Of a DNA stretch of 64,000 nucleotides, positions 22,522 to 34,466 are shown in pieces (the first letter of the stretch is position 1; each line of letters starts with the position of its first letter). The notes under the pieces were generated by a model. It saw nothing but the letters and a program-made list of their open reading frames with translations, was not told the DNA's origin and searched no databases. Origin of the DNA: Gigaspora margarita. Lineage: Eukaryota > Glomeromycota > Glomeromycetes > Diversisporales > Gigasporaceae. Location of the stretch: the NCBI GenBank assembly GCA_009809945.1, contig WTPW01000439.1:289349-353348 (forward strand), written 5' to 3'. Position numbers and translations under genes: made by a program.

Positions 22522-24050
22522 TATATATATATATATATATATTTGACTTGTCGAATAATATGAGTAAAAGTTTCACTATTATTGATATCTTGTATTATGA
22601 TCTTTTTATTCATTTATGCAAAAGTTTTTAAATTCGATTTAATATTTAAATCTTTGAAACAAACATTATTTGACATTTTTGGTTTGGTAAGTCATACGAT
22701 TAATAATTTACTATGAGTGTTACTAAAGAAGACCAGTCACTGATCTCTAACTATTAGATAGAGTCCGGTAAGTAAAAAACTTGAGACCCTGACAGGTTTT
22801 CCTTGGTGGCATTCATATGTTCCAGATCAAAAAAATGCCTGTTAACTTAGCTATATAGCTTTATACATTTCAGAGTAGCTTTATTAAACATGGATAAAAG
22901 AAACTTTAAATTTTTTTTTTACAGGAAATGGTTATCAACTAGAGGCTAATGAGGCTCACTACAGGAGTTTTTATTTTTCTCAAGTAGGTTTCCAATATCA
23001 TTTGGTAATCCGCTTTTATATATATAACGTTGTCATTCATCTAAATTCACTAGTAGGTTTTTTTATTTTCATCTTTATTATACAAAATCGGCAATTAACA
23101 TTTTTAAGTTTCAACAAACATTTTGTTAGAGTGAATTCAAAATGTATTATTTTTAAGTATCACAATTAGTAACATTTGATCAATCTTGTACAAAGCAATA
23201 TTCTCAGGCGTTGGCCTTAACAATCTGTTAAAGTTATTTCAATTATCTGTATTGCTTTGCTCCAATATATTAATTATCGCAAATTATAATTTTCATTTTT
23301 ATTTGGTATTACTAGTGGGAATTTCATAATACATTTATTATTTGAAATAAACTATTTTACAAATTATTTTTAATTTAAGTCTAGATGCTTAAATGCATAT
23401 AATAACTATTATTACATAAATGAATTAAATTTATTTATGATTACATAAATGAATCAAATTTATTTATGAAATAGCAGTCTCCAAACTCTCATTTTATTCT
23501 CTTATATGATCATTCGTAATAATGGATTCATTTTCTACTTATTTCCAAAATTCGTTAGCTTTGAGACCCTGAGTAAATTATTTATGCAGTCTAAAGGTAC
23601 ATATATACAGTAAAGCTTCACTAATAAGGCTACAAAATTTTTTAAAATAAACTTCACATTGTTTTAGAAACCCTGGAATAACTGAAAAATTGTCAATGAC
23701 CAAATCGATAAGTTTTTGATACTATCCAAAGTCAGTAACTTATTGATTCCCACTCAGATTGGATCATTGAAAATTTTCAATGGATAAAAATTAATTTTTT
23801 TTCAAATATTATTACAATAAATAAAATATGAATTATTTTAAATACTGTACATCGATCAAAAATAGTTGTAATATTCACTAATCCTAATAAATAAACAAAT
23901 GGCACCAATCAATAAATATCTGTCATCTCTACTAACTAAACTAGTACAAGTTAGAAGAATTTAATATGAACAAAAGCATATTACAAAATATCTTTAAAAC
24001 TTATCTTTTACGTATAAAAATATACAAAAATCAAATGAAGCATAATTATC
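22522..24050. other. AT-rich DNA; (AT)n run and one possible pogo-like end
   Basis: A short (at)n microsatellite follows the stop at 22521. At 23608 the sequence tacagtaaagcttcactaat resembles a Tc1/pogo-type terminus next to TA, but no opposite end was found. No gene seen in the rest. Confidence 0.35.
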
Positions 24051-24054
24051 TTAT

Positions 24055-24207
24055 TCACTAGAAAATTTAAAATATTTACTGTGTTGAATGGCACGATTCG
24101 AATGCCACTCAAACACTATTCACATCCGCAAAGTCATGTAAAAGTGTTGAATGGTAGTTTGAGTGGTATTCGAATCGTGCCATTCAACATATAAATTTTA
24201 CCAGTGA
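24055..24207. mobile_element. 153-bp MITE (GAATGGCACGATTCG family) with 4-bp TSD
   Basis: Ends tcactagaaaattt ... aaattttaccagtga. Long arms contain gttgaatggcacgattcgaa and its mirror. Flank ttat is duplicated at 24051-24054 and 24208-24211. Second member of the family at 19818-20036. Confidence 0.75.
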
Positions 24208-24337
24208 TTATGAATGCTTCGATTAATAGAGAAATGAATAACCTATTTAAATATTCCAACTAGTAGTATACAATACTTTTATGCTTAAAGTTGTCTTTAG
24301 GTGTTTGAAGTTGCGCCTGACCAAAACTAAGTTAGAT

Positions 24338-24517
24338 AGGACCCCGAAATATACATAGATAGGTCAGATATTAGTTTGCTTATTTTTGAGGTTTTTTATG
24401 CAGATCTTTTCTATTTATAGTAATTTTTTGCTGATTTTTGAAGTTTTTTCTGCAGATCTTCCCTTTTTTAGTAACCCTATAATTAACCTGACCTATCTAT
24501 GTATATTTCGGGGTCCT
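24338..24517. mobile_element. 180-bp MITE (AGGACCCC family), copy 2
   Basis: TIR aggaccccgaaatatacata ... tatttcggggtcct. Flanks agttagat (24330-24337) and agtcagat (24518-24525) match 7 of 8. In reverse orientation relative to 7437-7615, with the same interior. Confidence 0.85.
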
Positions 24518-24892
24518 AGTCAGATATATTAGTTAATAATTTTAGGCAGACGCAAATTCAATACTTGGAGTTGCAACTTTAATACATCTAACATCTACCA
24601 ACTCAATCAACATGAATAAGAGATAAGTTCAACAGCATGTATAAGTAAAAACAAAATACCTCAATTAACAGTATATAGTTTATTTTGAGTACTTAGCTTT
24701 ATAAATGACTAACTTTCTGCCTGTGCTTCTGGCATGGGTTTTTTTTTCAAAAAACGCTGTTATATTGAGGAGAATACGGTTTGTAAATTTAAACGCTAAT
24801 TTCTATATTTAAGGCAAATATTATATACTTCTCACCCCACCATTACAAATACAATTATATTAAACTATATAAAAGCAGAATTTGTGTTATCA

Positions 24893-25091
24893 GTGTATCA
24901 TCCAATCAAATGCTTGGACATTGAACAATGTCCGGTGGACAATGTCCGCATTTATATTATACATATTACACAGACAATGTCTGGTGACAAACTATAAATT
25001 TGGACATATGGGCGGACATATTTAGACATTGTCCAATGTCCACGTTCATGTCCGGAAATATGTGCGAACAGTGTCCATGTACAACACTGAG
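24893..25091. repeat. GGACAATGTCC-rich element with cagtgt/acactg ends
   Basis: Starts cagtgtatcatccaatcaaa and ends ...gtccatgtacaacactg. The interior repeats ggacattgtccaatgtcc-type palindromes as at 11.9 and 15.6 kb. The ends fit hAT, but the flanks show no TSD. Confidence 0.5.
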
Positions 25092-25390
25092 CTAGGCTAT
25101 GCCATTAAATTTTTAATAGCTTAGCTACTTAGCTGATAGTATAGGGCTAATCCAAAAATAGGAGTGATAAAATAGAGATGTTTCTATACACAGTTTATGC
25201 AGATATAAATTTAGATTATATAAAACTCAAAAATGTCTTTGACCTAAAAATAAGCTATCCCACAATCGACAAAAGTTGCTACATAGTAAAGTCTAAAGTT
25301 TACAAAGCAAATCGATTAAAATTGCTTTAGTAAACTTATTTATACACTTATAATAAAATTTTCATAAGTAATAGAAAATTTTTTATTAAT
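25092..25390. repeat. Dispersed repeat X, copy 1 (uninterrupted empty-site copy)
   Basis: Contains ccattaaatttttaatagct, tttatgcagatataaattta and agattatataaaactcaaaa. The same sequence occurs from 27566 on, but there it is split by a TA-type element (27683-28234) and a LINE (28258-29846), resuming at 29847-30040. This copy therefore serves as the empty site for both insertions. It continues after the 25391-26466 insertion at 26467. Confidence 0.75.
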
Positions 25391-26466
25391 TGATAATCTG
25401 CCTGTCAACTGGAGAAAAGGTGAAATCTGGCGTGCTTCCATCTAAAAGGATTTTTTTTACTAAGTTAATGATACATGTCCACTAATTGAAAGTTGTAGAG
25501 CTCATCGAGACACATCTAACAGTGGTTAGATCATCCAAATTGGCCCAGTGGATAGCAAGTTATCATCGAAAAATGATTGGCTGACTATATAAAAATCTGT
25601 GACTGCTATAGGCAAAATGTGGCGTGCTTCCATCTAAAACTTTTTTTCTTACTAAGTTAATGATACATGTTCACTAATTGAAAGTTGTAGAGCTCATCGA
25701 GATGCATCTAACGGTGGTTAGATCATTCAAATCGGCCTAGTGGATGGCGAGTTATCGCCGAAAAACTATTGGCTGACTATATAAAAAATCCGTGACGGAG
25801 ATTACATATGAAAATTGCTATAGGCGAAATGGTAAGCGCTTCTATCTAAAACTTTTTTTCTTACTAAGTTAACGATACATGTCCACTAATTGAAAGTTGT
25901 AGAGATCGTCAAGACACATCTAACGGTGGTTAGATCATCCAAATTGGTCTAGTAGATGCTGAGATATTGTCAAAAAACGATTGCCCGCCTATATAAAATC
26001 TCTATGTAAACAATGTTTGTTTACATAGAGATTTTATATAGCAATTTTCATATGTAATCTCCGTCACAGATTTTTTATATAGTCAGTCAATCGTTTTTCA
26101 ACGATAACTCGCCATCCACTAGGCCGATTTGGATAATCTAACCACCGTTAAATGCGTCTCAATGAGCTCTACAACTTTCAATTAGTGGACATGTATCGTT
26201 AACTTAGTAAAAAAAAGTTTTAAATGGAAGCACACCACATTTTACCTATAGCAATCATAGATTTTTATATAGTTAGCCAATCGTTTTTTGATGATAACTC
26301 ACCATCCACTAGGCCGATTTGGATGATCTAACCACCGTTAGATGCGTCTCGATGAGCTCTACAACTTTCAATTAGTGGACATGTATCGTTAACTTAGTAA
26401 GAAAAATCTTTTTAGATGGAATCATGCTATATTTCGCCTTTTCTCCAGTTGACAGGCGGATTATCA
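25391..26466. mobile_element. 1.08-kb palindromic (foldback) element with 6-bp TSD
   Basis: Ends tgataatctgcctgtcaact ... agttgacaggcggattatca. The flank attaat is duplicated (25385-25390, 26467-26472), and the related copy near 30020 shows the empty site (ttattaattgactttt). The arms of about 530 bp mirror each other around a centre near 26005 (ctatgtaaacaa/ttgtttacatag). Each arm has tandem modules of ~210 bp with cactaattgaaagttgtaga, ctcatcgagac and the phrase catccaaattggcc. No coding frame. Confidence 0.75.
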
Positions 26467-26553
26467 ATTAATTGACTTTTGATTTTTACGTTTGATGGAA
26501 AAATTAAAATTTTTTAAAAAAATATATTCAACAAATATAAAAATTAAAAGTTA

Positions 26554-27338
26554 ATTCGTGATCCATATACCAAACAGGGGCTGCATATATTACCATATAT
26601 AGTAAAATTTGGGTAAATCAATTATTGTTTATTAAATTTCTGGAATCCAGCACTATCAGAGCAATAGCGAATTTTTTTATTAAGCTAATCTTTCTTCTCC
26701 ACTAGACGAAAGTCGTAGAGCACATTCTTGCTATTCTAATAGTAGTAAAATTATTAAAATTGGACCAGTAGATCACAAGATATTGTTAAAAAACTTTTTG
26801 CGACCATATAGAGTTTCTATGTAAACAATAATATTGTTTAAATAGAAACTCTATATGGTCACAAAAAATTTTTTAACGATATCTTGTGATCTACTAGTCC
26901 AATTTTAATGATTTTACTACCATTNGAATCGCAAGAATGTGCTCTACAACTTTCNNNTAGTGGAGAAGNAAGGTTAGCTTAATAAAAAAATTCGCTATTG
27001 CTCTAACAGTACCAGATTCCAGAAATTTCATAAACAATAAGGGCAATGACATTTATTACGTAATATTTTAGGGGGTGGGGGGGTCAGATGAAATCTTACG
27101 TTACACAAACTAGACTACTAGCCAATCAAAATCAAGAATTATTTAACCATAATTATAACAAAATATGGGATAAATATATTTTTTGTGTAACAAAATTGAG
27201 CATTTTGATTGGTCTTACATGGGGGTGGGGGGTAAGCCTCTATAGTAAATGGATATTATGTAATAAATGTCATCGCCCTAATTGATTTGCCCCATATATT
27301 ACTATAGAGTTTCACTGTTTGGCATATGGATCACAAAT
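26554..27338. mobile_element. Foldback element with a nested PIF-like MITE in its right arm
   Basis: Arms run from ttcgtgatccatataccaaa to the mirror ...ttggcatatggatcacaaa, centred near 26830 (tctatgtaaacaataatatt + gtttaaatagaaa). They contain caccattngaatcg-type modules like the 25391 element. The right arm is longer because of the insertion at 27041-27278. Ambiguous bases occur at 26926, 26955-26957 and 26970. Confidence 0.75.
27041..27278. mobile_element. PIF/Harbinger-type MITE, 238 bp, TAA target site
   Basis: TIR gggcaatgacatttattacg against ...gtaataaatgtcatcgccc. TAA is duplicated at 27038-27040 and 27279-27281. The undisturbed left arm of the host palindrome (near 26613-26640) shows the empty site, confirming the three-base duplication. 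The 65-codon frame at 27088-27285 runs out of the element and is not a gene. Confidence 0.85.
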
Positions 27339-27682
27339 TAAATAATAAAAAATTTTTCACTTTTAATAAAAATTTCAGGATATGTATATTTTTGTCTTCC
27401 AAACAAGTTTACTTAATCGATAATTATCATTTACATAGTAGATTTAGACTTAACTATATAGCAACTATTTGCAATTAACTAAAAATCGATTTTATTTCAA
27501 TATTATTGGCTATTTATACTATATATATATATAGAACATGATAGATGGGGACCCTCCTCTAAAAAATTAGGCTAAGCCATTAAATTTTTAATAGCTTAGT
27601 AGCTTAGCCAATAGTATAGGGCTGATCCAAAAATAGAAGTGATAAAATAGGGATGTTTCGATGTACTATTTATGCAGATATA

Positions 27683-28234
27683 CTGTATTTTCTCCAAAAT
27701 AAGCTACCTTTGAAAATAAGCTACCCCCTCTTTTGGTCAAAAAACTCCAAAACGTCTTTAACCCAAAAATAAGCTACCCCCACGATCGACAAAAGTCGCT
27801 ACATAGTAAAATCCAAATTTTTCTATATAAATCGATTAAAATCACTTAAGTAAACTTATTTAGAAGATCAAAATACACATACTCTGAAATTTTCGTTATG
27901 ATTGGAAACTTTTTATTATTTGACTTTTGAATTTTACGTTTGGCGAAAAGATTAAAAATTTTTTAAAAAAACATATTCGATGAATGTAAAAATTAAAAGT
28001 TAAATAATAAAAAGTTCTCCAATATTGACAAATATTTTAGGATAAGTGTATTTTGACCTTCCAAATAAGTTTACCTAAGCGATATTAATTGTTTACATAG
28101 TAAAATTTGGGACTTAACTATGTAGCAACTTTCTGCGATTAGGCAAAAATCGATTTTACCTGAAAATAAGCTACCCCTGATTTTTTGTGTAACTTTTTGC
28201 CCAAAAAAGGTAGCTTATTTTCAGGAAAATGCAG
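27683..28234. mobile_element. 552-bp Tc1/mariner-type non-autonomous element, TA target
   Basis: Ends ctgtattttctccaaaataa + gctacc and ...ggtagcttattttcaggaaa + atgcag are inverted. TA is duplicated at 27681-27682 and 28235-28236. Repeat X at 25203-25215 (gcagatataaattta) is the matching empty site. The arms mirror around a centre near 27960, with aaaataagctacccc repeated several times. A relative lies at 44222-44756. Confidence 0.8.
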
Positions 28235-28257
28235 TAAATTTAGATTATATAAAACTC

Positions 28258-29846
28258 TACCTTAACTTTTTTACTGACGCTTCCATTAAAAATCTTCAAT
28301 CCTCAAATATCAAATCCGATATAGGCTGGATTTGTGAAAATGATCCTTTTATCTACTTTAATGCAGCAATAAATTCTTTTCCAGACTTTTTTCATTCTGA
28401 ATTATTAGCAACTATCCCTCTTTTACTTGCTATACCAAATAACTCTGTTATTACAATATATATTGATAACTTATCTGCAATCAAAAACCTAATTAATCCT
28501 CCTTCCTTTAAACTTATTCAAAACAAAAACTGGGATATAATCTCAATTATTAATTCTATTAGATCTACAAAAAACATTTCTATTACTCCTATCAAAGTTG
28601 AATCACATTTAACTAGTTCTCTACTTAACCAAGCTGACCTTCTAGCAAAACAAGGCTCTGATAAACCTATAATAGAAATCTCCTATACTTCAAACTACCT
28701 ACTCACATTTTATGGAACAATTATATAATAACACACAAAGCTCGCTCCTTCATCAAAATATTATCAAAATTCAAGAACTAATATCTTGGTCATCTCTTAA
28801 ATTTTTTAACAATTATACTTTAGATATAAATTGGAACTTAACTTTTAAAATACTTAAATATTTAGAATACAATTCCTCTTTATACTCCTTCTATATCAAA
28901 ATCCTAACAAACAACCTCCCAACAATGCAAAACCTTAACATCTGCTACCCAAATCTATACACAACAAATCAATGTTGTAAATGCTCTTCAATTGAAGATA
29001 CTCTCCATATACTCCTATGTTCCAAAAATACTGAAAACATCCAACAATTGCTTACTAATATAATTAATAACACACTTCAACAATCCCAATTAATATTGAT
29101 CTCAGATATTATACTTCTTAATACCCTTTCATTACTATCAACTAACTCCACTAATATACAAAACAATTTCCTTATACCTACCATTCTAGGAATATACTCC
29201 AAACCAACATATCATAATACCAAAATTCTTCTAAAAAAACAAACTAAACTCTTTTTCACTAACTTCTCAAATAATCTCTTAAATTGGTTTTATAACATTA
29301 TATGGTNTCAATGTAATATATTTCAACATCAATGGGAAATAGCCCAGAATATTACAAAAAAAACCAAACGTACTAAAATAACTCTACCATCAAGCACTAC
29401 CCAAGCAAATACATCAAGAACTCATATACAGCCAATAAACATACACTCTGCTATTGAAAAATGGTACTTACAAGGCTACCCCCTAACAACATGCTTTTTA
29501 TAATGTTATGATTAACACCTTAGGTTTTCTCCAACCTATCCTAACTAGATTTATTTTATTAGTTTAAATTAATAATAGTATAAAATAGGAAATAGGAGGT
29601 GTAATGTCACATTGGGTGNTCTGTAGCACAAATGTAGTTAGAAATCTTTACCATAGAATTTTTCTATAGCCATATCTCTTTACTTCAACTAGTTTTCAGG
29701 TTGGAGAAATTTGTCAGCCTGGTCCAAGAACTTATCTGACCCCTCACCNATNTCTACTTGATAACAAAGAGACTATTAATCTTAGGATTAATTTAAGGCT
29801 GCTGTAACAAAGTTTCTACTATGATATTATATTAATAAAAAAAAAA
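28258..29846 (+). pseudogene. 5'-truncated LINE: RNase H and zinc-knuckle end
   Basis: Only the 3' end of a non-LTR retrotransposon was inserted. The frame 28258-28728 encodes an RNase HI domain: TDAS (first Asp), HSELLA (Glu), YIDNLSA (Asp) and SHLTSSLLNQADLLAK near the end. A frameshift leads into 28712-29503, which has a zf-RVT-like motif CCKCSSIEDTLHILLC. The 3' UTR ends in a poly-A run (29837-29846). A perfect 16-bp TSD, agattatataaaactc, lies at 28242-28257 and 29847-29862, as made by target-primed reverse transcription. The sense strand is strikingly poor in G, unlike the LINE at 30.4 kb, so this is a different family. There is an ambiguous base at 29307. The coding frame starts at the truncation point. 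Confidence 0.9.
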
Positions 29847-30408
29847 AGATTATATAAAACTCAAAAACATCTATGACTTGAAAATAAGCTACTTCACAAT
29901 CGACAAAAGTTACTACATAGTAAAGTCTAGAATTTTACTAAACAAATTCATTAAAATTGCTTAAGTAAACTTATTTAGGAATTCAAAATACACTTATTAC
30001 AAAATTTCATAAGTAATAAAAAATTTTTTATTAATTGACTTTTGACTTTTATGTTCAATTATATATACAAAATTAAGTGCTAAATTCTTTTAATTAGAAG
30101 CCCAAACCTAGTTTATATAATGAAATTTCAAGATATTTTTAAAATTTTTGATTTTTTTTTGTAATTTTTTTAATTTTTTGTTCATTTTGTTATACAAGAT
30201 CTTGTGATTTAATTGGTTAGTTATATTAATTTGTGATATCACAACCTGCAATATTTAGAACCTCCTAATTTAAAATATAATGTATAACAATAATATAAAT
30301 AAAAAATATATATAATTTTATATTAAATTGTAAAACTTTGTGAAAATTTGTAAAAATCTGTAAAACATATAAAAATAAGTATATAATATAATAGTATTAA
30401 TTAGAATT
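29847..30408. other. Continuation of repeat X, then AT-rich DNA
   Basis: 29847-30040 is the continuation of repeat X after the truncated LINE (compare 25216-25390). 30041-30408 holds nothing recognisable. Confidence 0.55.
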
Positions 30409-30534
30409 ATTATTCATGATTTTTTCAAAATTGGATAAGATAATCACATGAATCTGATTTAGAATTACAATCGGAGTATAGAACATTCTAGAAATTTTAT
30501 TGTAGAATCTACGTATACATAATTATCCCAAAAA

Positions 30535-32108
30535 ATGGGGTTGGAAATTATTCACCAAAACTTTTTTCTCAAAGAAAAGGAAGAACAAGAATTTATCCAG
30601 GATGGACTTAAAAACAAGGTGTTGAAAAAGGATAAACGCATAGCTAAATATCTAGGTCTCAAAAAAGTAGAATGGATTTGTATGATTAGACAGCAATTAG
30701 ATACTTACGGATGGATAGAACACAAAAAAGCGAGAAATTTAGAGGTTACGGAAGAAGAAAATAACTGGAAATCGAAAGTACTAAAAACAACAAAATTAAG
30801 TTTAGCCTACAGAATCCATACAATAGGCCAGTTGAGATAAAACATAAAGAAAATCCAGAGTTCAAAAAGAACTTATTACTATATCTAGAATGCGGCACCA
30901 CAGACTATGGAGTAGTAGAAACTGGAAGAATTCTAAAAGAGAACGATCCACAAAAGAAACGACCTAGAGAGGCTGTGATAGAAGAGAAAATAATGACAAA
31001 TGGAATTACAAGACTTGTAGAAAAAGAAATTCCAGAAGATATAATAATGGAAGAAAGAGAAGAATCACTTAAAGGTAGTGACAAAATGCAAATCGAGTAC
31101 ATGAATCAAAACCAGAATGAAAAATCTGCACAAAAGAAACTGATAGAACCTAAGTCAGTCGATAATGTTCAGTCACAAATAGAAAGCATAGAGGTGTATA
31201 GCAAAAATAAGAACATTTGCACGCATACCGCATGTAAACAAAAATCACTGATTAAAGAGGCAAAAGTCAAAACCAAAATTGAAGTGACCCTGTGGGATTT
31301 ACCAAGAAACACAAGAGCAGGACTGATAAGAAGATGTCTAAGCCCTTTCGGCCTAGCGAGAGTAAAAGAGTACATGCCTTTTGGCAAAACTGAAGCAGCC
31401 TTTATCGAACTAACCTTACGTAACGAAACCAAGCTTGAGATTATAAAGAAAATTTGGGCAGTACATTTCAAAGAAGGAAAAGTGGTCCGAATAACACAGG
31501 GGAAATTNGACACAGATANTCTTACAGAGAGAGGNATACACAAAGCAATNATCAAGGGNNTNCCNAAAGTAGCAATAGAATNAGNCTTGTTAAGACAGAT
31601 GATAAGGTTTAAAGCAAAGGCAGTCTACATATCTGCAAATAGCAATGGAAACCAAAGGGGTCTTGCAACTATATATTTTGAAACAGCAGAAGACTTGATG
31701 AATGCGCTGAATGAAACAGCATATTACTTCAATACCAAATTGACCTGGGTAACGAATACAAGAAGGTACAACCCAAAAGGAAGGTCTGAAGTCAGCAAAC
31801 TGCTCAAGACTAGCCAGAAGAGAGAGAGTAATGTAAATCTAACAGGAGCAAATCATACTCCTCTAGGAAAAGCTCCAGCCAGAATATGTAACAATAGTAT
31901 GATAGAAAATGAAGGAAATAGATTTAATAGAATAGAAAATAAAGAGCAACATAGTAGTAGAAAAGGAAAGGAGAACTCGACAAGAATCCAAAGATCTAGC
32001 GAAAGCTTACCAGACATGCAAGTGCTAGAAGAAATTTTAAGCAGACTAGCTAGAATTGAAGAAAACTATGCAAGAGAAGAGCATGCACAGCCTGCTCATC
32101 GCTCCTAA
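30535..32108 (+). pseudogene. LINE ORF1 (gag-like, RRM-like segment)
   Basis: Begins at an ATG shortly after the element start and reaches 30840 in the first frame. A one-base slip near 30800 moves it to the frame that continues through 30841 to the stop at 32108, about 520 codons in all. The region KIEVTLWDLPRNTRAGLIRR ... AAFIELTLRNE (31278-31430) has the shape of an RRM fold: a strand with hydrophobic residues, a helix, and a second conserved strand. The C-terminus (LEEILSRLARIEENYA) looks like a short coiled coil. No CCHC knuckles are seen. ORF1 proteins bind the element RNA. About ten ambiguous bases lie at 31508-31583. Confidence 0.7.
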
Positions 32109-32143
32109 CAGGCGCTACAGGCGTTTCAAAGGAAAAAGAGAGG

Positions 32144-33754
32144 ATGCTGGGCCCTCCAAAGTACAAAGCGCATGCAGATTATAGCAACTCAGTATCTTCT
32201 CTAGAGACAACACATAAGGAGGGTCTCAAAACGGATAGCACATACAAAATCAAAAACAATAACAATAATTCAATACATATGCAATACAATTCAATAGATA
32301 TGTCGAGAGAACCCAGGACTATGGAGGGTAGGGCGGAAAGAAAAAGAAGATTAGAGTTCTTGAAGCTAGGGGTACTTAATATAAACGGGATCAAAAGGAA
32401 CACACAGAGACTACAGGAGTTGATTGATTTTAGTAAAGAGCATGGTCTTAATGTAGTAGGGATAACAGAGACGAATGTTAAGGAAAAGGAAGCTAAATTT
32501 ATGGATGTTCATAGAAAAGGGTACAGGGATTACTGGTCAAACTCAGACCAGGATAAACATAAAGGCTCGGGAGTGGGCCTTCTGGTCGACAGCCCATGGA
32601 GTGAACATATTACAAAAATAGAAAGACCAAATGCTTATGCACTTAAAGTAAGTTTTACATTCAAAAAAGCAGCTATTCTATGCTGGGTTATATATCTACC
32701 CCCGAATGACAAGTGATGCAGAAGGAGATACAGAGGATAATAACAAGGGATGTTTGTGTAGCTAAAAAAAACACATCCTTTGTAATAATGGGAGATTTTA
32801 ATAGAATTATGAATGCAGCAATGGATTTAACAAACTCCTCTCTCAAAAAGCAAAAGAATTTACCATTAACAGAATGGCTTAAAAACACAGGCTTCATAGA
32901 AACATTCCGCTATTGTAATCCAACTCAACGAAAATATACCTGGACAAATGGTATGACTAGAACAAGAATTGACCAGATTTGCATGTCTAGTTCACTAAAG
33001 CTAGGAGTAGGGGGAAGCGATATTGAAGACATGAATCTCGTAACGGGTAGTGATCACAACCTGGTATGGGCGGAAGTTAATACTTCAGAGGTATTAAAAT
33101 TTACACAAAAGGTGAGAGAGAAGGCAGACTTCCCAAAAAGAAAAATATTCCTATACAAAGAAGCCACACAAGAAGTATGGGAGGAGTACAGGTCAACGTT
33201 AGAGAAGATATTAGTGGATAAGACAAAAATGATCAACAAAACCAAAGAAGATGATGATGAAGATATAGAAGATACGAACAGAGAGAAAATAATAGATGAG
33301 GAATGGGAAGTAATTGAAAAAGCTATCCTAAAGGCAGCATCCAGGCATATTCCTTCGAAAATAATCAAACACAGTCCAGAAGAAGTCACTAAGCATATTT
33401 ATCGACCCCCTCTATTCCAGGATGTAAAGAATCTCAGAATATTAATGAGAAGAGCAAGGAAGAAATTAGACAAAAATTTAGATGAAGTAGACAATTTTCT
33501 AATAAACGTTCAGGTACAAGATATCAACGAGAGGCATGAAATAGTAGTACCACAAATAGAAGGAGAGTGGACAGACGAGTGGATCAGACAAACCAAAGGA
33601 TGGATTAAGACCCTAGAACAAAAGCTGAAGGAAGAGGAAAGAAGAAGAATAGAAAAAAACATTGTGGAGAACATAGAAAGAAGGTATAATATGATTGGAA
33701 GGAGTGAGAAGATAATGCTGAATAGTATATTAGAGAGACTATGGAGAAAGATAG
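32144..33754 (+). pseudogene. LINE ORF2, endonuclease (APE-like) part
   Basis: N-terminal part of the pol-like ORF2. Motifs in order: LGVLNINGIKRN (first Asn), VVGITETNV (catalytic Glu), GSGVGLLVDS, then after a frameshift near 32712 MGDFNRIMN (Asp/Asn) and TGSDHNLVWAE (Asp-His), with WTNGMTRTRIDQI before it. This is the complete set expected for an apurinic-type endonuclease that nicks the target DNA. The linker 33100-33754 is rich in charged helices. The frame is then cut by the LTR-like insertion at 33755. The start at 32144 lies 36 bases after the ORF1 stop. Confidence 0.85.
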
Positions 33755-34462
33755 TGTTATCCTATATCTACTTCTTTAAAGATAGTAGGTAACTAGAGCG
33801 ACCTTAGACAGTGATCACTTTGTGTAACCTCACTTGTTACTGTGATTTAACTAAGTCGAAAGGCGTTTTTCAAGAAAACTTAACAAAGAAGATTTATGGT
33901 AATTTGCAATTATGAAAGAGGCTACAATTAAAAGTATATGAAGATACTAGTAACTGTTTAATTTAAATAATAAATGAATATATTTATTAGTGAAAGAGTA
34001 TGAAGACTCGATGTTGAACTTGGGGTCCACATCTGCTGCTTTTATACATTTTGATTTTTTACAAATGTAACAGACTACATCTACTACATGTGTAATATAT
34101 GCTATATCTACTACTAATAAAATATATAGTATAAATAGTATAAATAAAATATATGTAATAAATGATATATGTTGAATAAATAAAATATATAGAATATATG
34201 CTATAAATATGACATATTTTACATGAGCTACATGTAACGAATCTGTCCGCAGTAATCGCCTAACCAATCAGATTGCAGATCATATGATTGATCAATTATT
34301 GGTTCCGATCTTGTCATCCAGTGGTCGTACAGGGATGATCTTTAGCTCGTTGGAATCGTCTCAGTGAGCTGATTCGAATGGTAGTGGTTTCATTTAATTT
34401 GGATCAGTGGATCAAGAGTTATGATCGATTTTGTGGTTAATAGCAATTTCTATAGGTCAACA
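33755..34462 (+). mobile_element. Solo-LTR-like insertion in LINE ORF2, 4-bp TSD
   Basis: Starts tgttatcc and ends ggtcaaca, so it has TG...CA termini with short TGTT/AACA inversion. Flank atag is present at 33751-33754 and 34463-34466. Removing the insert and one atag rejoins the LINE frame without a shift, which supports the boundaries. The interior is non-coding with many copies of ataaaatatat near 34100-34200. No internal retroviral genes exist, so it is best read as a solo LTR. A non-LTR insertion of another kind is possible. Confidence 0.65.
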
Positions 34463-34466
34463 ATAG

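Noticed and set aside
23606..23900. Complete pogo/Tc1 element from tacagtaaagcttcac
   Set aside because: No matching inverted end could be found within several kb.
28712..29503. Independent host gene of 263 codons
   Set aside because: It follows the RNase H part after a frameshift, has the zf-RVT-like CCKC...H...C motif, and lies inside a TSD-bounded LINE insertion.
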